DNA of 41,111 nt, from positions 1-41,111 of the forward strand of contig JAEZDJ010000046.1 in assembly GCA_023429565.1 (NCBI GenBank), written 5' to 3'. Source of the DNA: Actinomycetes bacterium (GTDB lineage Bacteria > Actinomycetota > Coriobacteriia > Coriobacteriales > Eggerthellaceae). Each line of letters opens with the position of its first letter. Position 1 is the first letter of the stretch. Shown in pieces: positions 23,765-36,772 of the stretch. The notes under the pieces are model-generated. The model searched no databases and had not been told where the DNA came from. It saw only the letters and a list, made by a program, of their open reading frames with translations. The position numbers were made by a program, and so were the translations under genes.

Positions 23765-24079
23765 TCGATCGGCGCCTGCCGTTTCCCTTGGGTCGGCTTT
23801 TGCGGTCGTGCCTGGTTTCGAGTTCCCGTCATCTTGAAAACATCCCGTGCACCCCTGCACCCTCGTCTTGACTTCGTCTTCTGTTCCCCGGTATTCTCGT
23901 TTTGGCAGATGATGCCGATTCGGTCTGTTTGCAGGAAGGCCCCCTTCTTTGGAGCGGGGCAACCGATGGTTGCATGAAATGGTTACCAGACATGCTGGCG
24001 CAACCATGCGTGCAACCGTAGGCTGAGCATCGTGAAGAAAGAGGCTTCCATGGTCGCAACACCGAAGAAGGGATCGTGC
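23765..24079. other. 315-bp spacer before the second Xre regulator
   Basis: No gene is evident. The second half holds several copies of GCAACC or its complement and the ACCGTAGGCT block shared with the other Xre gene. The first half shows no clear hairpin terminator for the rlmB-yacP operon. Confidence 0.5.
23959..24024 (+). promoter_or_regulatory. Operator region of the second Xre regulator
   Basis: GCAACC-GAT-GGTTGC (23959-23973) is a perfect inverted repeat. Two further GCAACC copies lie at 24000 and 24012, and ACCGTAGGCT follows at 24015-24024. The core GCAAC-N5-GTTGC and ACCGTAGGCT also occur upstream of the paralogue at 8507. In both places ACCGTAGGCT starts 42 bases after the last base of the palindrome, although little else between them is alike. 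This suggests a common operator and promoter geometry. Confidence 0.65.
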
Positions 24080-24670
24080 ATGAATGTCGAAATTGCCCAG
24101 CGCTTGGCCGAGATGCGGCGTGAGAAGGGATACAGCCAGGAGGAGCTTGCAGCCCAGCTGGGCCTGTCGCGCCAGGCGGTGTCAAAGTGGGAACGCGCCG
24201 AATCGTCTCCCGACACGGGCAACCTCATCGCGCTTGCCCGGCTTTATGGGGTGACGCTTGACGAGTTGGTGAGCGTGGAGGCCGACATCGCCGAGGATGT
24301 GAGCTTCGAGCAGCAGGATCGTGCGCGAACCGCCGCCTCGGTTCCACCTCCCGTCTACGCCGCCGTCCCCCCTGCACCGCAATCGCCTTCGTATGACGGC
24401 TTCAGGCCTCCTGCGCCGTCTCAGCCTGCCCCCGTCGAGGGGCGGCCCTTGCAGGAACAGGATCGTGAGGGGCGTCGCCGGCGGAACAATCCTTGGTTGA
24501 CGTTTCCGTACCCGGTGCTCTGCGTCATCTTGTTCCTGCTCTTCGGCTTCCTCTTCGATGCCTGGCATCCTGCGTGGGTCATCTTCCTCACCATCCCGCT
24601 CTATTACTGGATAGCGCATGTCGTCGTGAACGATCCGAACTATCGGGCCGATCACCCCGATCGCCGCTAG
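24080..24670 (+). CDS. Xre-family regulator with C-terminal membrane helices (paralogue of the 8507 gene)
   Basis: A 196-residue protein. Residues 1-65 are a helix-turn-helix nearly identical to that of the gene at 8507 (SRQAVSKWER, then ESSPDT.NLIALA.LYGV.LDEL). A Pro/Ala-rich linker follows, then two hydrophobic helices (LCVILFLLFGFLFDAWHPAW and VIFLTIPLYYWIAHVVV), the second related to the end of the 8507 protein. It lacks the V-H repeats of that protein. ATG 24080 is chosen from GAAGAAGGG upstream and the shared MNVEIAQRL start. It is 12 bases before a DUF4097-like gene, an association often seen where an Xre or PadR-type regulator controls a DUF4097 protein. Probably a membrane-tethered envelope regulator. 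Confidence 0.9.
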   Translation: MNVEIAQRLAEMRREKGYSQEELAAQLGLSRQAVSKWERAESSPDTGNLIALARLYGVTLDELVSVEADIAEDVSFEQQDRARTAASVPPPVYAAVPPAPQSPSYDGFRPPAPSQPAPVEGRPLQEQDREGRRRRNNPWLTFPYPVLCVILFLLFGFLFDAWHPAWVIFLTIPLYYWIAHVVVNDPNYRADHPDRR

Positions 24671-24682
24671 GAGAGGGCCGAC

Positions 24683-25540
24683 ATGACGAAGCTGACTGGC
24701 GCATCCTATGTCAAGATTGCGCTCATCCTCCTGTTTGGCCTTCTCCTGATTGGCGCGGTTGGCTTTGGGGGCGTTGCCGGCTGCACGCTTCGGGGCCTTT
24801 CGTTCGATGGCACCGCCGAAGCCGGCGACGCGAGCGTCGACGCGGCGGGCATCAGGAACCTTTCCATCGCCTGGGCCGCCGGATCGGTGACCGTGTCGGT
24901 GGTTGACGACGCTGAGACCGACGGTGCCATAGAATTGGTGGAAACGGCAGCGCGGGGCGTGACGAAGTCGCAGCAGATGCGCTGGGATGCGTCGGGGGAC
25001 ACGCTCAAGGTCGACTATGGCACGTGGTTCTCCTGCTTCATGCTGGACAAGAAGGATCTGGAGGTGCGCATCCCCCAGTCTCGGGCGGCGGATCTTGGCA
25101 CGGTGTCCATCGACGGGGCTTCGGGCCGCTACAGCATGCAGGGAATCGACTGCGACGCGCTTGACATCAGGCTTGCCTCGGGAGAGGTCGATGCGGACGA
25201 CCTGTCTGCGCGGGAATTCTCGGTGGACGTCGCAAGCGGCAAGGCGTTCGTCAGCGGGAGGTTTGAGGAGAGCGTGCGCCTTCGTACGGCATCGGGCGAA
25301 AGCCGTATCACGTGTGAGGGTGCCTGCCCGCGCTCCGTCGACGTCGATGTGGCAAGCGGGAACGTCTCGCTGCTCCTTCCGGACAACGAGGGCTTCACGG
25401 CACGGGTCGACAAGGCGTCGGGTTCATTCGAGACCACCTTTCCCATGACCCAAAACGGCTCCCTCTATGTCTACGGGCAGGGAGGGTCGTCCATCGACGT
25501 CGACTTGGCAAGCGGCACCTTCCGTTTGGAAAAGAGCTAA
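24683..25540 (+). CDS. DUF4097-like beta-repeat protein, probable lipoprotein
   Basis: A 285-residue protein. Residues 11-30 are hydrophobic and are followed by V31-A-G-C34, a fair lipobox, so it may be a lipid-anchored surface protein. The rest is beta-strand with an ASG turn recurring about every 20 residues (LDIRLASGEVD, FSVDVASGKAF, LRTASGES, VDVASGNV, VDKASGSF, VDLASGTF), as in a right-handed beta-solenoid. This is the DUF4097 (putative adhesin/auto-transporter-like) pattern. Function is unknown in general. It is downstream of and very close to an Xre membrane regulator and is followed by a good terminator. Confidence 0.85.
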   Translation: MTKLTGASYVKIALILLFGLLLIGAVGFGGVAGCTLRGLSFDGTAEAGDASVDAAGIRNLSIAWAAGSVTVSVVDDAETDGAIELVETAARGVTKSQQMRWDASGDTLKVDYGTWFSCFMLDKKDLEVRIPQSRAADLGTVSIDGASGRYSMQGIDCDALDIRLASGEVDADDLSAREFSVDVASGKAFVSGRFEESVRLRTASGESRITCEGACPRSVDVDVASGNVSLLLPDNEGFTARVDKASGSFETTFPMTQNGSLYVYGQGGSSIDVDLASGTFRLEKS

Positions 25541-25559
25541 ACGGCGCGCAAAGTCGATG

Positions 25560-25599
25560 AAATGTCCCCGGGAGTGATCTCGAGGACATTTTTCTTTTC
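25560..25599 (+). terminator. Rho-independent terminator after the DUF4097-like gene
   Basis: AAATGTCC (25560-25567) pairs with GGACATTT (25584-25591), with an inner GAG/CTC pairing around TGAT, and is followed by TTTTTCTTTTC. It isolates rpoBC from the upstream operon. Confidence 0.85.
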
Positions 25600-25662
25600 T
25601 GTGATACATCCTGATAGATTGCTCAATCAACAGGAAACTTCCACAGTTCGTAAAAATTTTTC

Positions 25663-25691
25663 TTGACTCGGCTTGACAACACTACTATTTT
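25663..25691 (+). promoter_or_regulatory. Promoter of rpoB-rpoC
   Basis: TTGACT (25663-25668), a 17-base spacer and TATTTT (25686-25691) form a sigma-70-type promoter in an AT-rich stretch, about 55 bases before the rpoB start. A second TTGACA at 25673 has no well-spaced -10 box. Having a promoter directly before rpoB shows that it is not solely dependent on an upstream rplJL transcript here. Confidence 0.65.
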
Positions 25692-25747
25692 TAGAACTTG
25701 CGACTTTTTCGCAGAAATGCGGATGCTCATGAAGGAGGAAAAGCCTC

Positions 25748-28700
25748 GTGGTTCAAGGAAAAACGATCCGTCCCACCAGCCTTTACAGAAATCGTAGAAG
25801 CTTCGCGAAGATTCCGGACGTCATGGACGTCCCCAACCTGATCGCCATCCAGACGGACAGCTTCGAGTTCTTCAAGGACGAGGGGCTCGACGCGGCGTTC
25901 AAGGACATCAGTCCCATCGAGAACTCCACGAAGGACATGTGCGTCGAATTTGGACGGCATGAGTTTGGCGAGCCGAAGTACACGGTCGACGAATGCAAGG
26001 AAAAGGACGTCAGCTATCAGGCGCCCCTTTTCGTGGAGATTCGCTTCATCAACCGCGAGACCGGCGAGATCAAGGAGCAGGACGTGTTCATGGGCGACTT
26101 CCCGCTCATGACCCCACGCGGCACCTTCATCATCAACGGCACGGAGCGCGTCGTCGTTTCCCAGCTGGTCCGCTCTCCGGGCGTCTATTTCGCTTCCGAG
26201 CGTGACAAAGCGTCCGACAAGACGCTCTACAACGCGAAGGTCATTCCGAGCCGTGGCGCCTGGCTTGAATTCGAGACCGACAAGCGCGACATCCTGTCGG
26301 TGCGCATCGACAGGAAGCGCAAGCAGCCCGCGACGTTGCTCGTGCGCGCCCTCGGCTTGGCCGAGACCCGCGAAGAGGTCGTCGAGCTTCTTGGCAACAG
26401 CGAGATGGTGCTGCGCACGCTCGACCGCGACCCGGCCACGACGAAGGAAGAATCGCTCATCGAGCTGTACAAGCGTTTCCGTCCCGGCGAGCCGCCGACC
26501 ATCGACTCTGCGCGCACGCTGCTCGAAGGCCTGTTCTTCAACCCGCAGCGTTACGACCTCGCAAAGGTTGGCCGCTACAAGATCAACAAGAAGCTCGGCT
26601 TCGATCCCGACTTCGAGGCGTCTGTCCTCACCGACGAGGACATCATCAAGACCATGCAATACATCGTCGCGCTGCATGAGGGCGAAGACGACGTTGCCGT
26701 GGACGACATCGACCACTTCGGCAACCGCCGCATCCGCACGGTCGGGGAACTCATCCAGAACCAGTTCCGCATCGGCCTGTCGCGCATGGAGCGCGTTGTG
26801 CGCGAGCGCATGAGCATGCAGGAGCCCGACGAGATCACGCCGCAGAGCCTCGTGAACATCCGCCCCATCGTGGCGGCTATCAAGGAATTCTTCGGAAGTT
26901 CTCAGCTGTCGCAGTTCATGGACCAGACCAATCCCGCCGCCGGCATCACCCACAAGCGCCGCTTGTCGGCCCTTGGCCCGGGCGGCCTCTCCCGTGAGCG
27001 CGCAGGCTTCGAGGTCCGCGACGTCCACACGTCCCACTATGGGCGCATGTGCCCCATCGAGACTCCTGAAGGTCCGAACATCGGCCTCATCGGCTCGCTG
27101 GCCACCTATGCACGCATCAATCCCTATGGGTTCATCGAGACCCCGTATCGGCGCGTGGTCGACGGCAAGGTGACCGACGACATTGACTACCTCACGGCCG
27201 ACGAGGAGGAAAACTACACGATCGCTCAGGCAAACGACCTGTTCAATCTTGAGACTCGCGAGTTCGGCACCTATGATGCGCGCGGCGAGTTCATCAAGGC
27301 GGCGCGCGTGCTCTGCCGCACCAAGGACGCGAACGGCGTATTCGGCGAGCCCGACGAAGTTTCTCCCGAGCACGTCAACTACATGGACGTGTCGCCGCGC
27401 CAGATGACCTCCGTCGCCACCTCCCTGATCCCGTTCCTCGAGCATGACGACGCGAACCGCGCCCTCATGGGATCGAACATGCAGCGTCAGGCTGTGCCCT
27501 TGCTCCGTCCGACCGCCCCGCTCGTGGGCACGGGCATCGAGCATCGCATCGCCGTTGACTCCGGCGAGATCCTCGTCGCCCAGAACGCTGGCGTCGTTGA
27601 CTACGTCGACGGCCAGACCATCATCGTGCTGAACAACGATGGCGAATACGACGAGTACCTCGTTCCGAAGTTCCAGCGCTCGAACCAGAGCGGCTGCATC
27701 AACCATCGTCCCATCGTCCGCAAGGGCGACGAGGTCGAAGCTGGCGACGTGCTGGCCGACGGCCCGTCCTGCGACGAGGGAGAATTGGCGCTCGGCCAGA
27801 ACCTCATGGTCGCCTACATGCCCTGGGAAGGGTACAACTACGAGGACGCCATCATCGTGTCCGAGCGCGTGGTGTCCGAGGACCTGCTGACGTCCGTGCA
27901 CATCTCCGAATACGAGGTTGACGCGCGTGACACCAAGCTCGGCCCTGAGGAAATCACCCGCGAGATACCGAACATCTCGGACGACATGATCAGCGATCTG
28001 GACGCCGACGGAATCATTCGCGTGGGCGCCGAGGTCTTCCCCGGAGACGTCTTGGTGGGCAAGGTCACGCCGAAGGGCGAGACGGAGCTCACGGCCGAGG
28101 AGCGCCTCCTGCGCGCCATCTTCGGCGAGAAGGCCCGCGAGGTGCGCGACACGTCCCTCAAGGTGCCCCATGGTTCCGGCGGACGCGTCATTTCCATGAG
28201 CCGCTTCAGCCGCGAGGCTGGCGACGAGCTGGCTCCCGGCGTCAATGAGCTCGTCCGCATCTACGTCGCTCAGAAGCGCAAGGTGCAACAGGGCGACAAG
28301 CTGTCCGGACGTCACGGAAACAAGGGCGTCATCTCCCGCGTGCTGCCGATCGAGGACATGCCCTTCCTGGCTGACGGCACGCCGATCGACGTCATCCTGA
28401 ACCCCCTGGGCGTGCCTTCCCGCATGAACGTGGGCCAGCTGCTTGAGAACCACCTTGGCTGGGCTGCGAAGTGGGGCTGGTCTGACAGCGGAGAGACCGA
28501 CGAGGTCGTGGAGGGCCCCATGTATGTGGCGACGCCCGTCTTCGACGGTGCTGAGGAGAAGGAAATCTCCGACGCCATCGAGAAGGCTAACCGCAACCTC
28601 CTCAACATCAACCATGCCCGCTATGGGGAAAAGGCACGCGATGAATTTGTGCCCCAGCTGTCCCGCACGGGCAAAACCTGGCTGTACGACGGTCGCACGG

Positions 28701-29286
28701 GCGAGAAGTTCCGTGAGCCCATCACAGTCGGCCAGAGCTATATCCTGAAACTCGGCCACATGGTGGACGACAAGATCCATGCTCGCTCGACGGGCCCCTA
28801 CAGCCTGATCACCCAGCAGCCGCTCGGTGGCAAGGCGCAGTTCGGCGGCCAGCGTTTCGGCGAGATGGAAGTGTGGGCTCTCTACGCCTACGGCGCCTCC
28901 AACGTGCTGCAGGAAATCCTCACGGTGAAGTCCGACGACACTGCAGGACGCGTCAAGTCCTACGAGGCCATCGTCAAGGGCGAGAACATTCCTGCCGCCG
29001 AGGTGCCCGAGAGCTTCAAGGTCCTCGTGAAGGAAATGAAGTCACTGTGCCTGAACGTCGAGCTGGAGGGACACGACCACCAGACCATCGACGTGACGCA
29101 GGAAGTCGACAAGCAGGACGACGGTGATCGCGCGCTGTTCGAGGCCATTGCGGCCGACGCGCGCAAGACGGAAGAAGACGCGGCGAGCGCGCTTGACGAC
29201 ATCGCCGCTGAACTGGGAGAGTTAATGAGCGACGTTTCGAACGACAACGGTACGAACGACCTCATCGGTGAGGGAGGGGAGCTGTA

Positions 29287-29287
<1 letters not shown>
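25748..29287 (+). CDS. rpoB: DNA-directed RNA polymerase beta subunit
   Basis: RpoB, 1179 aa, forms one pincer of RNA polymerase and much of the active-site wall. Conserved landmarks include MTPRGTFIINGTERVVVSQL, the rifampicin pocket (residues 383-410), HYGRMCPIETPEGPNIGLI, the GDKLSGRHGNKGVIS region and the C-terminal GGKAQFGGQRFGEMEVWAL. The key rifampicin-contact residues D392, H402 and S407 are unchanged, but positions matching E. coli 518, 521 and 522 are T, A and A. The GTG start has AAGGAGG at 25732-25738. The C-terminal 80 residues are acidic. The stop overlaps the rpoC start (TAATG). No ribosomal-protein gene is directly upstream. Confidence 0.98.
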
Positions 29288-33702
<4,415 letters not shown>

Positions 33703-34221
33703 CCGTTGGCAGAAGGGGGGTTCTCTCTTGCAGGGAGCCCCTCGTCCTCTTTGGGCGCGTCCCCCTGTCTCCTGCAGAAGACGTGCTTTGGGTCCGCTGT
33801 CGGAACCATCCGAAAGTCATTGCCGTGAATGGACGAAAGCGAGCCAACGGATGGAATGTTACGTGGACGGCCATTTGCAAAAGCGTCTCTGGTTGTCCTC
33901 GCCGAAGCGCGTTGGGGCGGCAGCTGGAACGCGGGCCCAATGCGTCGGCGTGTTGTGCTGGGCAGCCGAGCCTGTTTCGCGAAGGCCGCTCGCCCGTTCC
34001 CGAGGAGCTGCTGTCCGCTGGGCATCCTGCATCGGGGCAGGTCCCTTGGCGCGCGGCGTAAGCGGACGGGTTTTCGGGTTCGGAAGTGCTCTGAGAGGCA
34101 ATTCGTCGGTTTTCTGTGAGTGACGCATAAAAGACCAGGTCAGAAAGTGCAGGGCGGCGCGGAAGCGCTTGAGAAGCTCCAACCCGCAATTTTTGTCCAA
34201 AACTGCCAAGGGTGGTCGGCG
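33703..34221. other. 519-bp spacer between rpoC and the hisE-like gene
   Basis: Past the rpoC hairpin I see no supported gene. A plus-strand open frame at 33680-34123 overlaps the end of rpoC, has no ribosome site and no recognisable protein pattern. The hisE-like ribosome site AAGGGTGG lies just before 34222. A promoter for it was not clearly identified. Confidence 0.5.
33717..33741 (+). terminator. Hairpin after rpoC
   Basis: GGGG and CCCC enclose CTCTC-TTGCA-GGGAG, about nine base pairs with a two-base bulge, starting 15 bases after the rpoC stop. The following sequence is only weakly T-rich (CTCGTCCTCTTTG), so it would be a modest intrinsic terminator. Confidence 0.5.
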
Positions 34222-34743
34222 ATGATCAAGAAGACGTACGTTTCAAATGAAGAAGAGGCTCCCTCGTCTCAGGCCGGGGCAACGCTGGAGGCTCTTGCCT
34301 CGACGATTGCCGCCCGACGCGATGCGGGTGAGAAGAGCTACACCTACCGGCTGCTTTCCGGGTCGCCCGACGATGTGCTGAAAAAGGTCATGGAAGAGGC
34401 CGGAGAAGTGGCGCTTGCGGCCAAGGATGTCGAGTCTTGGGCCTGCTCGTCCCTTGCAGCGGCTTTGACGCTTGAGGGGGCGCAGGGGAACGAGGCGACC
34501 GAGGGGACGCTCGACGTCGACCTTCCGGGCGAGTATTTCGAGGCGGTCGACCATTTGCGCTATGAGGCGGCGGACGTGCTCTATCACCTGCTTGTCGTGC
34601 TTGAGCGCTATGGGATTTCGCTGGAGGAGTTTGCGGCAGAGCTCAACAACCGCATGACCGAGGAGGAGCGTCCTCGGGGCGGCGTCCGCCTGCATGACCG
34701 ATACGTGCGGAGGGGCAGCGGGCAGGCTGCAAACCAGCAGTAA
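34222..34743 (+). CDS. hisE: Phosphoribosyl-ATP pyrophosphatase with an enlarged loop
   Basis: HisE hydrolyses phosphoribosyl-ATP to phosphoribosyl-AMP in histidine synthesis. The conserved metal-binding helix is VMEEAGEVALAAKD and the second helix YEAADVLYHLLVVLERYG, as in all-alpha NTP pyrophosphatases. The protein has 173 residues against about 90-110 usually. The surplus is a 29-residue N-terminal stretch and an insertion of about 35 residues between the two helices (from WACSSLAAALTLEG to DLPGEYFEAVD). No other his gene is nearby, so assignment rests on the helices. A related MazG-like nucleotide pyrophosphatase is possible. ATG 34222 is chosen because AAGGGTGG precedes it. Confidence 0.82.
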   Translation: MIKKTYVSNEEEAPSSQAGATLEALASTIAARRDAGEKSYTYRLLSGSPDDVLKKVMEEAGEVALAAKDVESWACSSLAAALTLEGAQGNEATEGTLDVDLPGEYFEAVDHLRYEAADVLYHLLVVLERYGISLEEFAAELNNRMTEEERPRGGVRLHDRYVRRGSGQAANQQ

Positions 34744-34749
34744 GACTGA

Positions 34750-34775
34750 ACGGCGCACAGGTTTTGGAGCGCCGT
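34750..34775 (+). terminator. Hairpin between the hisE-like gene and glmM
   Basis: ACGGCGC (34750-34756) pairs with GCGCCGT (34769-34775), 7 bases after the hisE-like stop. There is no T-run, so the terminator role is only moderately supported. Confidence 0.4.
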
Positions 34776-34881
34776 GCATTTGCGTGCAAGCGGGACCTGA
34801 TCGCGCATGTGCAGGGATGTTTTGCTGCGCAAGGCCTTCAGGGGCCCAATGGAATTTGTAGGTGTAAGGGAAAGGTGAACC

Positions 34882-36219
34882 ATGCCCCGATTGTTCGGCA
34901 CCGATGGCGTTCGCGGAGTTGCCAACAAAGAACTTACCTGCGGCCTTGCCTTCAAGCTTGGCCAGGCGGCCGTGGCCTTTCAGGGCGCGACCATTCTCAT
35001 CGGCAAGGACACGCGTCTTTCGGGCGACATGCTTGAGGCCTCCGTGTCAGCGGGCATTATGTCCATGGGAGGCACGGCGCTCTTGGCGGGAATCATTCCC
35101 ACCCCCGCCATCGCCTTTCTTGTGCGGGAATTGCGCTGTGACGGAGGCATTGTCATATCGGCCTCGCACAATCCGCCCGAGTATAACGGCATCAAGCTGT
35201 TCGACAGCCAGGGCTTCAAGCTTTCCGATCAGGTTGAGGATGCCATCGAGAAGTTTGTCGTCCGCGGCGGCGCGGCGGCGGAGGAGCTCCCGTCCGGCGA
35301 TGCGACGGGCGTTTCGCTTCCTGTCGAGGATGCCGCAGAGCTCTATGTCGCACATGCGGTTTCCACTGTGGAGGCTGATGGCATCGATTTCTCCGGCCTC
35401 AGGATAGCCCTTGACACCGGGCATGGGGCATCGGCTTGGACCAGCCCCGAAGCGTTGCGTCGTCTGGGCGCTGATGTCACGGTGATCAACGAGGACTTTG
35501 ATGGAACGGACATCAACGTGGCATGCGGGTCGACGCATCTCGAGCCCTTGCGTGAGACGGTGGCCAGGATCGGCGCTGATATCGGCATTGCCCACGATGG
35601 AGATGCGGACCGTGTGATGATGGTCGACGCCCAGGGAAACGAGATCGACGGCGACATGGTGGAAGCCGTGTGCGCCATCGATCTCAAAAAGCGCGACATG
35701 CTGCCCGGCAACACCGCGGTTTCGACGGTCATGTGCAACCTTGGCCTGGTCCATGCGCTCCGTGCGGAGGGGATTGACCTTGTCCAGACCAAGGTCGGCG
35801 ACCGCTACGTGTTGGAATGCATGCGCGCAGAGGGCTATGCCATCGGCGGGGAGCAAAGCGGCCATATGATCCTGCTCCGCCACAACTCAACGGGCGACGG
35901 TTTGGTGACCGCCTGCCAGTTCCTGGCTGCATGCCGTCGGGCTGGCACATCTGCCCAGGAGGCGGTGTCTGTCATGACCCGGTTTCCGCAGGCGCTCATC
36001 AATGTGCGGGTGGACGACAAGCATGCCCTTGAGGGCAACGAGCCCATCGCCGCTTCCGTGAGTGCCGTGGAAACGGAACTGGGAGACAACGGTCGCGTGC
36101 TCATTCGGCCGAGCGGCACCGAGCCCGTCGTCCGGGTCATGGTGGAAGCCGCCGATCAGGAGACTGCCGAGCGCCATGCCCAGGCAATCGCCGACGTCGT
36201 GAGGGACGCTCTCTCGTAA
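34882..36219 (+). CDS. glmM: Phosphoglucosamine mutase
   Basis: GlmM interconverts glucosamine-6-phosphate and glucosamine-1-phosphate on the way to UDP-GlcNAc for peptidoglycan. The phospho-serine is S95 in SASHNPPEYNGIK, the magnesium loop is DGDADR, the sugar loop is GGEQSGH and the phosphate-binding loop is RPSGTEPVVRVMVEA. The N-terminal LFGTDGVRGVANKELT is diagnostic. Length 445 aa is normal. The ATG follows GGGAAAGG. A strong terminator follows. A partner glmS is not in the window. Confidence 0.97.
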   Translation: MPRLFGTDGVRGVANKELTCGLAFKLGQAAVAFQGATILIGKDTRLSGDMLEASVSAGIMSMGGTALLAGIIPTPAIAFLVRELRCDGGIVISASHNPPEYNGIKLFDSQGFKLSDQVEDAIEKFVVRGGAAAEELPSGDATGVSLPVEDAAELYVAHAVSTVEADGIDFSGLRIALDTGHGASAWTSPEALRRLGADVTVINEDFDGTDINVACGSTHLEPLRETVARIGADIGIAHDGDADRVMMVDAQGNEIDGDMVEAVCAIDLKKRDMLPGNTAVSTVMCNLGLVHALRAEGIDLVQTKVGDRYVLECMRAEGYAIGGEQSGHMILLRHNSTGDGLVTACQFLAACRRAGTSAQEAVSVMTRFPQALINVRVDDKHALEGNEPIAASVSAVETELGDNGRVLIRPSGTEPVVRVMVEAADQETAERHAQAIADVVRDALS

Positions 36220-36269
36220 CACAGATTTTCCGACATCGCGCACGGACGCCGCAGGCGAAGTGAGCTCCG

Positions 36270-36315
36270 ACAGCTGGACTGGAGGCAAGGGCTTCCAGTC
36301 CAGCTGTTTGTCTCT
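36270..36315 (+). terminator. Rho-independent terminator after glmM
   Basis: The arms 36270-36283 and 36294-36307 (ACAGCTGGACTGGA and its complement) form a perfect 14-bp stem with a ten-base loop, followed by TTGTCTCTTTG. It lies about 50 bases after the glmM stop. Confidence 0.85.
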
Positions 36316-36479
36316 TTGCTGCCTCCGGCGGTTTGTCAGAGGGTCGTGCGGCACCCGACCTGCCCGCATCCCGAACAAGCGCCGCGAGGGCTCCCGGCAA
36401 TGTACTCAGGCAGCATGTGAAGCTCGAAAAAGAGGACAATGTGCCCAAAACACGCCAATTGTGACATCGAGACGAGAAA

Positions 36480-36760
36480 CGAGACTGCATTCGCGGCCTC
36501 TACTTTTGGATATGGTTTCACGTCCCAGTTTCGAAGCTTCTGATCAGGAGATCTGTCAAAGACAAAAGGGGCGCCGCCCATTGCGCCCGCTCGATGGGCG
36601 CAACCGCGCTCCCGGTTGTCACAACTGGTGAGAAAACAGCACCTTCATGGGGATCCGCCCGAATCTGCAACTCGGGCTTGCCATGCAGGGCGGCGAGTTG
36701 AAGGTTGCGTGCTTCAAACCGCAAGGAAGGGCCTCTGTCTGAAGAGGCCCTTATCTTTTG
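36480..36760 (+). ncRNA. Possible structured non-coding RNA ending at an intrinsic terminator
   Basis: In the convergent gap between glmM and ppk, several hairpins follow one another: TTGCGCCC/GGGCGCAA (36581-36603), GCCCGA/TCGGGC (36657-36677) or alternatively CCGCCC/GGGCGG (36655-36693). A terminator-like stem AAGGGCCTC/GAGGCCCTT (36726-36751) follows, and TTATCTTTTG after it lies on the plus strand. glmM already has its own terminator at 36270, so a plus-strand terminator here implies another plus-strand transcript, and no protein gene is evident. The 5' end is a guess. The stem might instead end the ppk transcript from the other side. No known RNA family recognised. Confidence 0.35.
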
Positions 36761-36772
36761 TTCGCCGTGGCT

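Noticed and set aside
25727..28780. A minus-strand open frame of about 1000 codons opposite rpoB
   Set aside because: It lies wholly opposite an unmistakable rpoB. Its codon pattern mirrors the GC-rich third positions of rpoB, and the translation has no recognisable domain. Such long antisense frames are expected in high-GC genomes.
36260..36631. Open frames between glmM and ppk
   Set aside because: They include the glmM terminator itself and have no start signal. The structure seen fits RNA or terminators better.
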